Assembly (NCBI GenBank): GCA_028711405.1
Contig: JAQTSH010000035.1
Location: forward strand, 1,585 to 11,162
Length of the DNA: 9,578 bases
Direction of reading: 5' to 3'
Source of the DNA: Methanoregula sp.
Lineage (GTDB): Archaea; Halobacteriota; Methanomicrobia; Methanomicrobiales; Methanospirillaceae
Part shown: piece after piece, positions 1-5,970 of the stretch
Layout: each line of letters opens with the position of its first letter
How positions within the stretch are numbered: position 1 is the stretch's first letter
Made by a program: the position numbers and the translations under genes
The notes under the pieces: generated by a model
What the model saw: only the letters and a program-made list of their open reading frames with translations
Database searches by the model: none
Told to the model about the DNA's origin: nothing

Positions 1-1
1 T

Positions 2-139
2 TCCCGGCAGCATGTTTGTATTACCAAGGATGCGGGAGAAATGTGCTACATCGACATTCCGTCCACTAAATCAAAAAACCAATGGTTCAAGGGATTTGAT
101 GAATGGTTCGGACCAAAAAGCCGGGATATGAATGTCTGA
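2..139 (+). CDS. 3' end of an unrecognised protein (partial)
   Basis: The frame beginning at base 2 is open to a TGA at 137-139 and gives the last 45 residues of a protein whose start lies outside the window. The peptide has a coding-like composition, with two cysteines (in VCITKD and EMCYID) and an aromatic, charged stretch (NQWFKGFDEWFGP) near the C-terminus. I do not recognise the family. It ends 72 bases before the next gene on the same strand. The other two plus-strand frames are broken by stops here, which supports this frame, but the fragment is too short for a functional call. Confidence 0.5.
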   Translation, partial: SRQHVCITKDAGEMCYIDIPSTKSKNQWFKGFDEWFGPKSRDMNV

Positions 140-189
140 ACGCGAATGGCAGATGAACCGGCGGAAACCTTATCTTGTGCCATGAGAAA

Positions 190-201
190 CAATCATGATT
201 G
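190..201. repeat. 12-bp perfect palindrome upstream of the exported protein gene
   Basis: CAATCATGATTG equals its own reverse complement. It lies 10 bases before the ATG at 212, just ahead of a weak AGGT ribosome-binding sequence (204-207). It could be an operator or a small hairpin near the start codon, but a 12-bp palindrome can also arise by chance in AT-rich DNA. Confidence 0.3.
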
Positions 202-211
202 GTAGGTTAGT

Positions 212-724
212 ATGAAGCATTCATTATTCCTTCTGGGCATATTAACGATGGTGTTCATCGTTGCAGCGTGTCCCGTCCAGGCATTCACTGCAAAGAACCT
301 CGATATCACGGTCCAGGAAAATGGAGATGGCGTAATCAACTTTGATTATGATCTCACATGGTACGAGAATATTGTCGTGCTCGCACGGATCGCAGATCCC
401 GGAGCGGAGCTGAAGAAAGCACTCATATCCCAGTTCAATAAACCTGTAGAGATCACCGGGATGTCGGGGAACCATCTCCAGTTGTCCGTGAAGGAATTCG
501 CAAGCCGGCAGGATAAAAACGGGATCGTGACAATCGTCACCCCGGGACTCTCGTTTAAGGAGGCGCAAAAGGTGCTAGACCAGTATTGGTTCGCGAAGTT
601 TATCAGCCCGGACTTTTCACCTGCCGTGACCCGAATCCATTTCCCGGATGGTGCAGTCGAAGAATTTGACAACCTGGATACCATTCCCCAGGTTCGTCAT
701 GTCATCTCCAGCTCCGGGGTATAA
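212..724 (+). CDS. Small exported protein of unknown function
   Basis: This 170-residue protein has a clear N-terminal export signal: MKHS, then a hydrophobic core at about residues 5-20. Two processing sites are possible: signal peptidase cleavage after VQA (residue 24), or a lipobox-like VAAC with Cys20 as the lipidated residue. The mature part is soluble, beta-rich in appearance, has no further membrane segment and no cysteines, and contains patterns such as DITVQENGDG and FDYDLTWYEN. I do not recognise a named family; small secreted proteins of this kind are common in Methanomicrobiales. The start is the ATG after the signal's basic N-region, with a weak AGGT four bases upstream. Its 3' end overlaps, convergently, the end of a decayed minus-strand gene. 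Confidence 0.75.
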   Translation: MKHSLFLLGILTMVFIVAACPVQAFTAKNLDITVQENGDGVINFDYDLTWYENIVVLARIADPGAELKKALISQFNKPVEITGMSGNHLQLSVKEFASRQDKNGIVTIVTPGLSFKEAQKVLDQYWFAKFISPDFSPAVTRIHFPDGAVEEFDNLDTIPQVRHVISSSGV

Positions 725-1146
725 CCCGAATATTCCTCTTTTTTCACCATCACTTTTCCGTTGATGAGGGTTTTGTTCTTCTGTACGACCTCGTGTCCCA
801 GTGAAGAAATGCCCGTCCGGGTTTCCGGTTGATTCCCACAATTGAGAAGTCGATTCCCTGTTGCAGCCAGCGGAATCACGAGAACGCGGGAGTACCCGTT
901 GCTCTGGCGGGGGCAAAAACCCTCCGGGTGATTAGCTATTCGTGAGGTTCCTCTGAAGTCTGCCGACCGGTTTTCATATCGTCGAACCGGAACCTGCCCG
1001 GTCCGGGGGGATTTCAGGGTGTCGGTTCCCGACAACGAAGAACGTGTGGAGTGCGTGAGCACGAACGGATTCCCCGCTCTGGTTGCCTGCGTCTTGATCC
1101 TGTTCCTGATGCCATCGGACAAACCTATTTTCTTTTCAGCAACCAC
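697..1146 (-). pseudogene. Decayed C-terminal half of a dihydroorotase-like amidohydrolase
   Basis: Read on the minus strand, pieces resembling the C-terminal half of dihydroorotase occur in the right order but in three different frames. They are LSDGIRNRIKT at 1122-1090 (compare the LW-DGIRNGTID region). RAHALHT with HPEIPPDRAGSGST follows at 1063-980 (compare DHAPHT and IPSG-PGVGT). Next is RVFAPARATGTP, a stop, then QQGIDFSIVGINRK at 923-813 (compare NPAR-GLP and GYDAD-IVD). Last is GHEVVQKNKTLINGKVM at 798-748 (compare the terminal NGKVVM strand). Spacings between motifs fit the family apart from a short deletion near the end. There are at least three frame changes and one internal stop. 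One frame happens to stay open for 149 codons across the region, but no single frame carries all motifs. The comparison is from memory of family motifs, not an alignment, so an amidohydrolase relative other than PyrC is possible. Confidence 0.5.
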
Positions 1147-1351
1147 ATCCGTTGCCGGAAAACCGGTTGAGCCTGCACAACAAATTCAGGTTAGTGCGAA
1201 AAGCTTGCAGCCCGGATGTTCATGTTATCTCTTTTTTCCGTCAATGGTTCATGGCTGTTTTTTTCTGATCATGATTGCAGCGCAGCCCCCGATTGTTCAA
1301 TAGGGGGATTTGAAAGAAGCGCACGGGAACATACACCGGTTATGTTCATTT

Positions 1352-1378
1352 CGTTTTCGAGGAAATTCTACGAAAACG
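1352..1378. repeat. 8-bp perfect inverted repeat, CGTTTTCG / CGAAAACG
   Basis: CGTTTTCG (1352-1359) and CGAAAACG (1371-1378) are exact reverse complements separated by 11 AT-rich bases. The pair sits about 35 bases upstream of the TATA box of the gene at 1494. A third copy of CGAAAACG occurs at 1443-1450, about where transcription would start. The arrangement fits an operator pair for a DNA-binding regulator; a hairpin in an upstream transcript is the alternative. Confidence 0.4.
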
Positions 1379-1410
1379 CTGCCATTTCGGAAGACTATAA
1401 ACCACATACT

Positions 1411-1425
1411 GCTATATACTATACC
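1411..1425 (+). promoter_or_regulatory. Archaeal TATA box of the DUF5806-mobB operon
   Basis: CTATATACTATACC is the most TATA-like element in this gap. A start site about 25 bases downstream (near 1442) would give a leader of about 50 bases, which carries the strong Shine-Dalgarno GAGGAG at 1483-1488, five bases before the ATG at 1494. Confidence 0.5.
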
Positions 1426-1493
1426 GTAAAAAGATTTTCAGACGAAAACGACAGGAATAATTTTTTCATACACTAAAAATGTGAGGAGAACCT

Positions 1494-2333
1494 ATGGACG
1501 AATCAACCATTCAGCAGGAGATCAACAAATACAAAAAATTCAAAAAAGTCGATGGTGCCACGTACCGGAAGGTGAACTTTTTTTTACGGAAACGAACCTA
1601 CATCACCGCACGCGAATGGGCGCTTGCCCGGCTCTGCACGGACTTCCGAACCGCCAATGGTGCCGAGATGACATTTATCGGAAAACACCTTCCCGAACTT
1701 GTCCCGTTCATGGAAGAACCGTACACTCCCCAGGCAGTCAACCAGGCGCGACACTCGTTCAAGAAGAAAGTGCGGAAATCCGGTGCCACATTCTTCTACG
1801 GGGCAATGTGCGGATTTTTTTCCACCGATGAACTGGATGATCTCCTGTTTGAGGCAAGCGAGGTCTCACGATTCCTGTTGGAAGTGGAAGGGACCACGAT
1901 CGACATTGATGATGAGATAGACATCGAAGACCGGATCTCAAACGTGATGAGAAGTGTCGGCGAGACCGCAAAGACGATCTTAAAGACGCGAAGTTCAGAT
2001 ACAGATGTGGTAACACCCACGGAGAGTACCGCAGCAACCCCATCCACCCCCGTCGTTCATCGTACGTCCCGGAAAAAAACCGGTACGCCCGTACAGGTTC
2101 AGGCAGCTCCTGAGGTCAACCAACTCACCGGTATTCCTGCAACACCCGGCATACCCATCCCCGTAAACATGACAGTCAACACAATCCCCCCCACGGCACC
2201 GGATCTGACACCCCCGGATGAACCTGAACCAGCGCATACAACTACTCCAACGGACCCATTGCCGGATACCAAACATCTGCCGGAACAGGAACCTTTCGGT
2301 TCTCCCACCGGAACACAGGAGACACCCCCATGA
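1494..2333 (+). CDS. DUF5806-type conserved archaeal protein with Pro/Thr-rich tail
   Basis: This 279-residue cytoplasmic protein has two parts. Residues 1-133 form a compact, highly charged, mostly helical domain with the patterns KKVDGATYRKVNFFLRKR, ITAREWALARLCTDFRT, MTFIGKHLPELVPFM and GATFFYGAMCGFF. I recall these from a conserved methanogen and haloarchaeal family (DUF5806) of unknown function. Residues 134-165 are acidic and helical. Residues 166-279 are low-complexity, rich in Pro, Thr and Glu, and probably disordered; this tail is likely variable between species. The ATG is fixed by GAGGAG five bases upstream. The stop codon overlaps the mobB start by four bases (ATGA), so the two are probably translationally coupled. 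There is no signal peptide or membrane segment. A T8 run lies inside codons 29-31. The family name comes from memory of the conserved motifs and was not checked by a search. Confidence 0.75.
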   Translation: MDESTIQQEINKYKKFKKVDGATYRKVNFFLRKRTYITAREWALARLCTDFRTANGAEMTFIGKHLPELVPFMEEPYTPQAVNQARHSFKKKVRKSGATFFYGAMCGFFSTDELDDLLFEASEVSRFLLEVEGTTIDIDDEIDIEDRISNVMRSVGETAKTILKTRSSDTDVVTPTESTAATPSTPVVHRTSRKKTGTPVQVQAAPEVNQLTGIPATPGIPIPVNMTVNTIPPTAPDLTPPDEPEPAHTTTPTDPLPDTKHLPEQEPFGSPTGTQETPP

Positions 2334-2764
2334 AGATCATTCATATCGTCGGTCGCTCAAACAGCGGAAAGACCACATTCATCCGGACCCTCATACCCGA
2401 ACTCAAAAAACTCGGGACAGTCGCCGCGATCAAACACCTGGGAGATCATGAGTACCAGTTGGAAAAAGGGAAGGACACTACCGGTTTTTTTGATGCCGGG
2501 GCGGATATTTCCGTAGGACTGGATGCAGATAAAGCAGTCCTTGCTATACACAATAACGACCTCGATGCCATGCTCGATCTGCTCTGCACCATGGGGATGG
2601 CGTACGTGATCATTGAGGGTTTCAAGGCACGATCAATCCCGAAGATTATCATCGGCGATCTCGCGAGTGACCCGTGTGTGCTCCGGAATCCAACGGTCGA
2701 TCAGGTACTCTGCTCGCTCGACAAGTTCGAAGACTATTATAGGGAAAAAGCTGAATGGATCTAA
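2330..2764 (+). CDS. mobB: Molybdopterin-guanine dinucleotide biosynthesis protein MobB
   Basis: This 144-residue P-loop GTPase assists the attachment of GMP to molybdopterin (or tungstopterin), giving the guanine dinucleotide cofactor. In methanogens that cofactor is needed by formylmethanofuran dehydrogenase and formate dehydrogenase. Visible motifs are Walker A GRSNSGKT (residues 8-15), the MobB-typical IKHLGDH followed by KGKDT and FDAGAD (residues 34-59), and the Walker-B-like strand YVIIEGFK (92-99). The length is slightly short for stand-alone MobB. It starts at an ATG inside the stop of the upstream DUF5806-type gene, implying coupling. A T7 run occurs at 2485-2491. MobA is not in the window. 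Archaeal MobB homologues are often only loosely tied to cofactor synthesis, so the exact partner enzyme is inferred. Confidence 0.88.
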   Translation: MKIIHIVGRSNSGKTTFIRTLIPELKKLGTVAAIKHLGDHEYQLEKGKDTTGFFDAGADISVGLDADKAVLAIHNNDLDAMLDLLCTMGMAYVIIEGFKARSIPKIIIGDLASDPCVLRNPTVDQVLCSLDKFEDYYREKAEWI

Positions 2765-2768
2765 AAGG

Positions 2769-2981
2769 ATGATGCCACCAGCGAAAAAAACAAGTCCTGA
2801 TGCCCTTATGCCACCCGCAAACGAGCGAGTGAACACAGGAGCATCCGGTTCCATCGAAACGACCAGGGATCTGCGATCAGGGCAGTATGCCACGGATATA
2901 CCCCGCACGATTCTCTTTGTATATACTCCGGATCCTGCCGGGATCTCCACACGCACGATCGGTTCTCCGGTGTTTTCATGA
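2769..2981 (+). CDS. Doubtful small ORF filling the mobB-glmM gap
   Basis: An ORF of 70 codons starts four bases after the mobB stop (AAAAGG just upstream) and ends with a TGA overlapping the glmM start (ATGA), which is the geometry expected of a coupled gene. Its product would be polar, Pro/Thr/Ser-rich and without recognisable motifs; MPPA is repeated at its beginning. Against it, the complementary strand is equally open and encodes a stretch with a hydrophobic end (ASGLVFFAGGIILL), about half of third codon positions are G or C in either reading, and a good TATA box for glmM lies inside. I cannot decide between a small plus-strand gene, a minus-strand gene and plain intergenic DNA. Confidence 0.25.
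   Translation: MMPPAKKTSPDALMPPANERVNTGASGSIETTRDLRSGQYATDIPRTILFVYTPDPAGISTRTIGSPVFS
2916..2928 (+). promoter_or_regulatory. Candidate TATA box for glmM
   Basis: TTTGTATATACT is a good archaeal TATA element. Transcription starting about 25 bases downstream would give a leader of roughly 30 bases before the ATG at 2978. glmM has no strong Shine-Dalgarno (only a GGTG at 2969-2972), so a separate promoter here is plausible even though mobB lies upstream on the same strand. Confidence 0.4.
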
Positions 2982-4342
2982 ACAAGAAACAGTTGTTCGG
3001 GACGAACGGCGTCCGGGGAGTGATCGGAAAAGATATGACTCCCGAACTGGTGCTCCGCATCGGGGAATCTCTCGGAACGATGCGAAAAGGGTGCATCGCG
3101 GTTGGACGGGATACCCGTACTTCGGGCGATACCCTTGCGGGCGCGATTAAAGCCGGGCTCCTCGCCACCGGGTGTGACGTGGTCGATTGTGGCATTCTCC
3201 CCACGCCGGCACTCCAGTATATTGTCCGGGAGCATTATGATGGTGGTGCGATGATCACCGCCTCCCATAACCCGCCGGAATACAATGGCGTAAAGATTAT
3301 CGAACCGGACGGTACGGAGATGGGCGATGACGAGACCATCCAGCTGGAACAATTGATCCTCGGTCGCACCTACCCCGTACAATCCTGGAACCGGGTAGGC
3401 AGGGAAACCGCCGCCCCCCACGCGGTGGATGAATATATAAACGCCATCGCCAGTCAATTCCCCAACCGACCGGGCACGGGAATGACGATTGTAGTAGATC
3501 CCGGTTCCGGACCAGCATGCCTGACCACCCCCCGGATTCTCTCGGCAATGGGGTGCCGGGTGCTCACGATCAACGGCATCATGGACGGCACATTTCCCGG
3601 ACGCCTGCCCGAGCCATCCCCGGACGGTCTTATTAACCTCTCTCTGCTCGTTAAAGCGAGCGGCGCTGCGTTTGGGGTGGCGCACGATGGCGACGCTGAC
3701 CGCGCAGTCTTTGTGGACGAGACCGGACAATTTGTTGAAGAGAACCAGGAATTTGCGCTGGTTGCCAAATTTATCTGCGAAAAGGAGACGGGAACACTCG
3801 TCACACCGGTGAGCACATCGCAGATGGTGGAACAGGTAGCAACCGCCGCCGGGTCGGATGTCGTCTATACACCGGTTGGCAGTATCTACGTTGCCCGGAA
3901 GATGCGGGAACTGATCGCTGCCAAAAGGACCGTGGTCTTTGGCGGTGAAGGGAACGGAGGACTGATCTTCCCTAACCACCAGTTCTGCCGCGACGGAGGT
4001 ATGACTGCGGCGATGATGGTGGCAATCCTTGCCAGGGCACAACAACCCCTCTCGACCCTGATCGCCGGATTGCCCCGGCGCATCATGAAAAAAGAGAAGA
4101 TACCGACCCCGGATGGATTGCAGGTTATTGCCCAGTTATCCATAAAATATTCCCATGAACAGATTGACCTGACGGACGGTCTGAAGATCCGAAGGGGGAA
4201 TTACTGGGCGCTCGTCAGGGCATCCGGCACCGAACCCCTGATCCGGATCATGGTCGATGCAGAGAACATCACACAGGCAGATGCATTCTTTGCGGAATTA
4301 CGAGAACAGGTTGCCTCGGCACTTATTCCACAGGGAAAATGA
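2978..4342 (+). CDS. glmM: Phosphoglucosamine mutase / phosphohexomutase
   Basis: This enzyme interconverts glucosamine-6-phosphate and glucosamine-1-phosphate on the way to UDP-GlcNAc for glycans and surface-layer glycosylation. Archaeal members often also act on mannose or glucose phosphates. All four domains of the alpha-D-phosphohexomutase family are present over 454 residues. They are the N-terminal LFGTNGVRG (residues 6-14), the phosphoserine loop TASHNPPEYNG with catalytic Ser96, the metal loop DGDADR (237-242), the sugar-specificity loop GGEGNGG (322-328) and the phosphate-binding loop RASGTEPLIRI (414-424). The GGEGNGG form, in place of the bacterial GEQSGH, is typical of archaeal GlmM/ManB. 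The start is fixed by the family N-terminus. Whether the natural substrate is glucosamine- or mannose-phosphate cannot be settled from sequence. Confidence 0.92.
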   Translation: MNKKQLFGTNGVRGVIGKDMTPELVLRIGESLGTMRKGCIAVGRDTRTSGDTLAGAIKAGLLATGCDVVDCGILPTPALQYIVREHYDGGAMITASHNPPEYNGVKIIEPDGTEMGDDETIQLEQLILGRTYPVQSWNRVGRETAAPHAVDEYINAIASQFPNRPGTGMTIVVDPGSGPACLTTPRILSAMGCRVLTINGIMDGTFPGRLPEPSPDGLINLSLLVKASGAAFGVAHDGDADRAVFVDETGQFVEENQEFALVAKFICEKETGTLVTPVSTSQMVEQVATAAGSDVVYTPVGSIYVARKMRELIAAKRTVVFGGEGNGGLIFPNHQFCRDGGMTAAMMVAILARAQQPLSTLIAGLPRRIMKKEKIPTPDGLQVIAQLSIKYSHEQIDLTDGLKIRRGNYWALVRASGTEPLIRIMVDAENITQADAFFAELREQVASALIPQGK

Positions 4343-4349
4343 GATTCTC

Positions 4350-4429
4350 AAAAAAAAACCAAAAGATCTGTGCCGGTGTGAATCGGGAACAAAAAAACCT
4401 GCGCGAAACCTTCCGTGACGCGAAAAAAA
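4350..4429 (-). terminator. Three T-tracts in minus-strand sense (T9, T7, T7)
   Basis: Runs of A on the plus strand at 4350-4358, 4391-4397 and 4423-4429 are oligo-T tracts for a transcript coming from the right. Archaeal RNA polymerase terminates at such tracts without needing a hairpin. They could stop minus-strand transcription that runs past cas1 and antisense to acylphosphatase before it enters glmM. No comparable T-tract follows glmM on its own strand. Confidence 0.35.
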
Positions 4430-4536
4430 CCCAGAACGAAAACATGATACGTTACACCATTCTACGACAATAACAGGAATGCAGCACAAGGTAATGGTGA
4501 AAAAACGTCGATGACCCGGACAGGTTCAGTCCGACA

Positions 4537-4562
4537 ATGAAAACCGGCATGCCGGGTTTCAT
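4537..4562. repeat. 26-bp near-perfect palindrome upstream of acylphosphatase
   Basis: A perfect 12-bp core, CCGGCATGCCGG (4544-4555), is flanked by one mismatched pair (4543 A, 4556 G). Six more matched pairs then extend out to 4537 and 4562, so 12 of 13 base pairs agree. It ends 23 bases before the GTG start of the acylphosphatase gene. It could be a dimeric repressor site or fold as a hairpin in the leader. It lacks a following T-run, so it is not an ordinary terminator. Confidence 0.6.
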
Positions 4563-4573
4563 GCGAACACCAA

Positions 4574-4579
4574 GAGGAG
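4574..4579 (+). promoter_or_regulatory. Shine-Dalgarno fixing the GTG start of acylphosphatase
   Basis: GAGGAG lies six bases before the GTG at 4586. The preceding open frames starting at 4537 are out of frame with the acylphosphatase motif, so this GTG is the supported start. Confidence 0.7.
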
Positions 4580-4585
4580 ATACCC

Positions 4586-4879
4586 GTGAAAACCATCGAA
4601 ATCCTGATCACCGGCAGAGTCCAGAAGGTGGGATTCCGGGCGTGTGTACGAAGGATTGCCACGGACCTGAATATCACGGGCACGGTGATGAATCTCTCCA
4701 ACGGGCACGTGCAAATATTTGCGACGGCAGATCCCATGATCCTCGAAAAATTCATCTCAATGCTCTATGGATGCCCGCGTGCGATCATCCGGGATCTGCA
4801 AACGACCGAGGTTGTGCCCAAAGCGTTTGATGAATTTTCTATCATTAAAAATGAGAGTCGTATCAGTACATTACTGTGA
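4586..4879 (+). CDS. acyP: Acylphosphatase
   Basis: This small cytoplasmic enzyme hydrolyses the carboxyl-phosphate bond of acyl phosphates. The 97-residue length and the sequence match the family. The phosphate-binding loop GRVQKVGFR (residues 10-18) contains the catalytic Arg18, and MNLSNGHVQIFA (35-46) contains the catalytic Asn36 and the second signature. Lys14 replaces the common Gly of GRVQGVGFR, a tolerated variation. Translation starts at GTG with GAGGAG six bases upstream. The last 17 bases, including the stop, overlap convergently with the 3' end of cas1, leaving no room for a terminator between them. A strong palindrome sits just upstream of the ribosome-binding site. No partner in the neighbourhood points to a specific substrate. 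Confidence 0.92.
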   Translation: MKTIEILITGRVQKVGFRACVRRIATDLNITGTVMNLSNGHVQIFATADPMILEKFISMLYGCPRAIIRDLQTTEVVPKAFDEFSIIKNESRISTLL

Positions 4880-5795
4880 ATGGTTCATTCTCTGTCATCG
4901 CCCGAAGGAAATTCCCCACCTGTGTATCGATCTTCGTGGTATCGATCGTCACCTGGAAAATTTTTGTCAGTCTCTTCGCCAGCTCATCCGACAGGATACA
5001 CCGGTTCGGGGTCAGTTCATAATCTTCCGCGCGGAGCAGTTCGTTCGCGATTTGGGAGACCGGCATATCGATCATCTCTGCCTTGAACGACTCCATCAGA
5101 TCATACACCAGTCCGGAGGTACCATCGTATAACAACCCGATATCCGGATCGAGCCGGGCGCCAATGATTGAGACACAGCAGTTACCGAACAACATCGCAT
5201 AGCCAAAGGACAAAAGCGCATTGATGGGATCGCACTGCGGGCGCATCGTCCGGCGCCGGAAACCGAATTGCTCCGGTATGTTCCGTGAGAGAATCTCGTA
5301 GTACATATCCGTATTCAGTTTGGACAGGCGCCGGATTTCATCGAGTTTGATCAAATACTCCAGTTCATTTAACGAGGTATGAAGAAATTGCAATTCACCC
5401 TCGTAGAACAACGTAGCTCCACGAAGTTCCGAGAGACGGTCCACCGCAAGAAGCCGGGACTTGATTGCTGCCTGGGCTATGATGGTAGCATACCGGTGAC
5501 GCGGGAGATTCTGTTGCAGCACCTGGATCTGTTCCTGTGTCCGATCGCCCCAGGGTCGGATGATCCCGGCGGGCGTGCCATCTGCCTCAAAGAACGAGAT
5601 GTATGCCCCGGATTTTATAAGGTGCAGGATCGTGGCTGAGTGTATCGTATGTCCCCCGATCACGAGAAGATGTTTCACCCGCTCGATGGGATATTCCTCG
5701 GTTACACCCTTCTTTAAGATGATCAGGTTTTTTTGCGTGGATTTGATATGGGCACCAAACCCGTATACCGTCAACCAGGATGCATCCTTTGTCAT
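4863..5795 (-). CDS. cas1: Orphan Cas1-family protein, probably catalytically inactive
   Basis: This 310-residue protein (315 if the in-frame TTG at 5810 is used) has the full Cas1 layout: an N-terminal beta domain (ending near GGHTIHSATILHLIKSGAYISFFEAD) and a C-terminal helical domain. The C-terminal signatures are EQFGFRRRTMRP, DPINALLSFGYAMLFG, ARLDPDIGLL and GLVYDLMESFKAEMID. In active Cas1 the metal site is made of Glu in the LLG-EG helix, His in GF-H and Asp/Glu in the DL-E motif. Here, counted from the TTG start, the first position is Ser163 (RRLSKLNTDMYY) and the second Tyr228 (GLLYDG), while Asp237 and Glu240 remain. This predicts loss of integrase activity. No cas2, cas4, effector gene, CRISPR array or casposon polymerase is nearby. 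I prefer the ATG at 5795, since GGA precedes it closely. Orphan Cas1 groups outside CRISPR loci are known in methanogens; assignment to one of them is inferred. Confidence 0.9.
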   Translation of the reverse strand: MTKDASWLTVYGFGAHIKSTQKNLIILKKGVTEEYPIERVKHLLVIGGHTIHSATILHLIKSGAYISFFEADGTPAGIIRPWGDRTQEQIQVLQQNLPRHRYATIIAQAAIKSRLLAVDRLSELRGATLFYEGELQFLHTSLNELEYLIKLDEIRRLSKLNTDMYYEILSRNIPEQFGFRRRTMRPQCDPINALLSFGYAMLFGNCCVSIIGARLDPDIGLLYDGTSGLVYDLMESFKAEMIDMPVSQIANELLRAEDYELTPNRCILSDELAKRLTKIFQVTIDTTKIDTQVGNFLRAMTENEPFTVMY

Positions 5796-5846
5796 AAATT
5801 CCAAAAACAAACCCCGTAATGTAATCTAATTACTACCCTTTTTTCC

Positions 5847-5870
5847 TTATTTAACTAATCGTTTTACGAT
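5847..5870 (-). promoter_or_regulatory. cas1 promoter: TATA box with an adjoining inverted repeat
   Basis: On the minus strand TTAAATAA (5854-5847) is a TATA-like element. Transcription would start near 5824, about 30 bases before the ATG at 5795. Immediately upstream, where the TFB-recognition element lies, is ATCGTTTTACGAT (5858-5870), a 5-bp inverted repeat around TTT that could serve as an operator. Confidence 0.35.
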
Positions 5871-5970
5871 AAAGTCGGACAATGATCGAAGCGGGGATCA
5901 AAGTCACATTGCCCGTGAGATCATCTGGGTCTGTCCCTTTGTGAATGATGCGGGCTTTCGAGGAAATCTG

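Larger units (their letters stand above)
1147..1493. other. Gene-free stretch upstream of the DUF5806-type gene
   Basis: I see no convincing gene here. The short plus-strand open frames (for example 1216-1476) have no family features and poor codon use. The left part may hold further eroded remains of the dihydroorotase-like gene, but no motif is legible. The right part becomes AT-rich and holds an inverted octamer repeat, a TATA box and a Shine-Dalgarno sequence, all belonging to the gene that starts at 1494. Confidence 0.5.

Noticed and set aside
697..1146. An intact 149-residue minus-strand protein
   Set aside because: The motifs that look like dihydroorotase are spread over three frames with an internal stop, so the single open frame is better explained as a coincidence within a decayed gene.
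1216..1476. An 86-codon plus-strand open frame
   Set aside because: It runs through the promoter elements of the gene at 1494, has an atypical composition and no Shine-Dalgarno, and ends in AT-rich DNA.
2633..4045. A 470-codon open frame on the minus strand
   Set aside because: It lies antisense to glmM, which has every family motif in its own frame. Long antisense open frames are common in GC-biased genes, and the product has no recognisable domain. Only its last part, over 2765-2977, is left as an open question.
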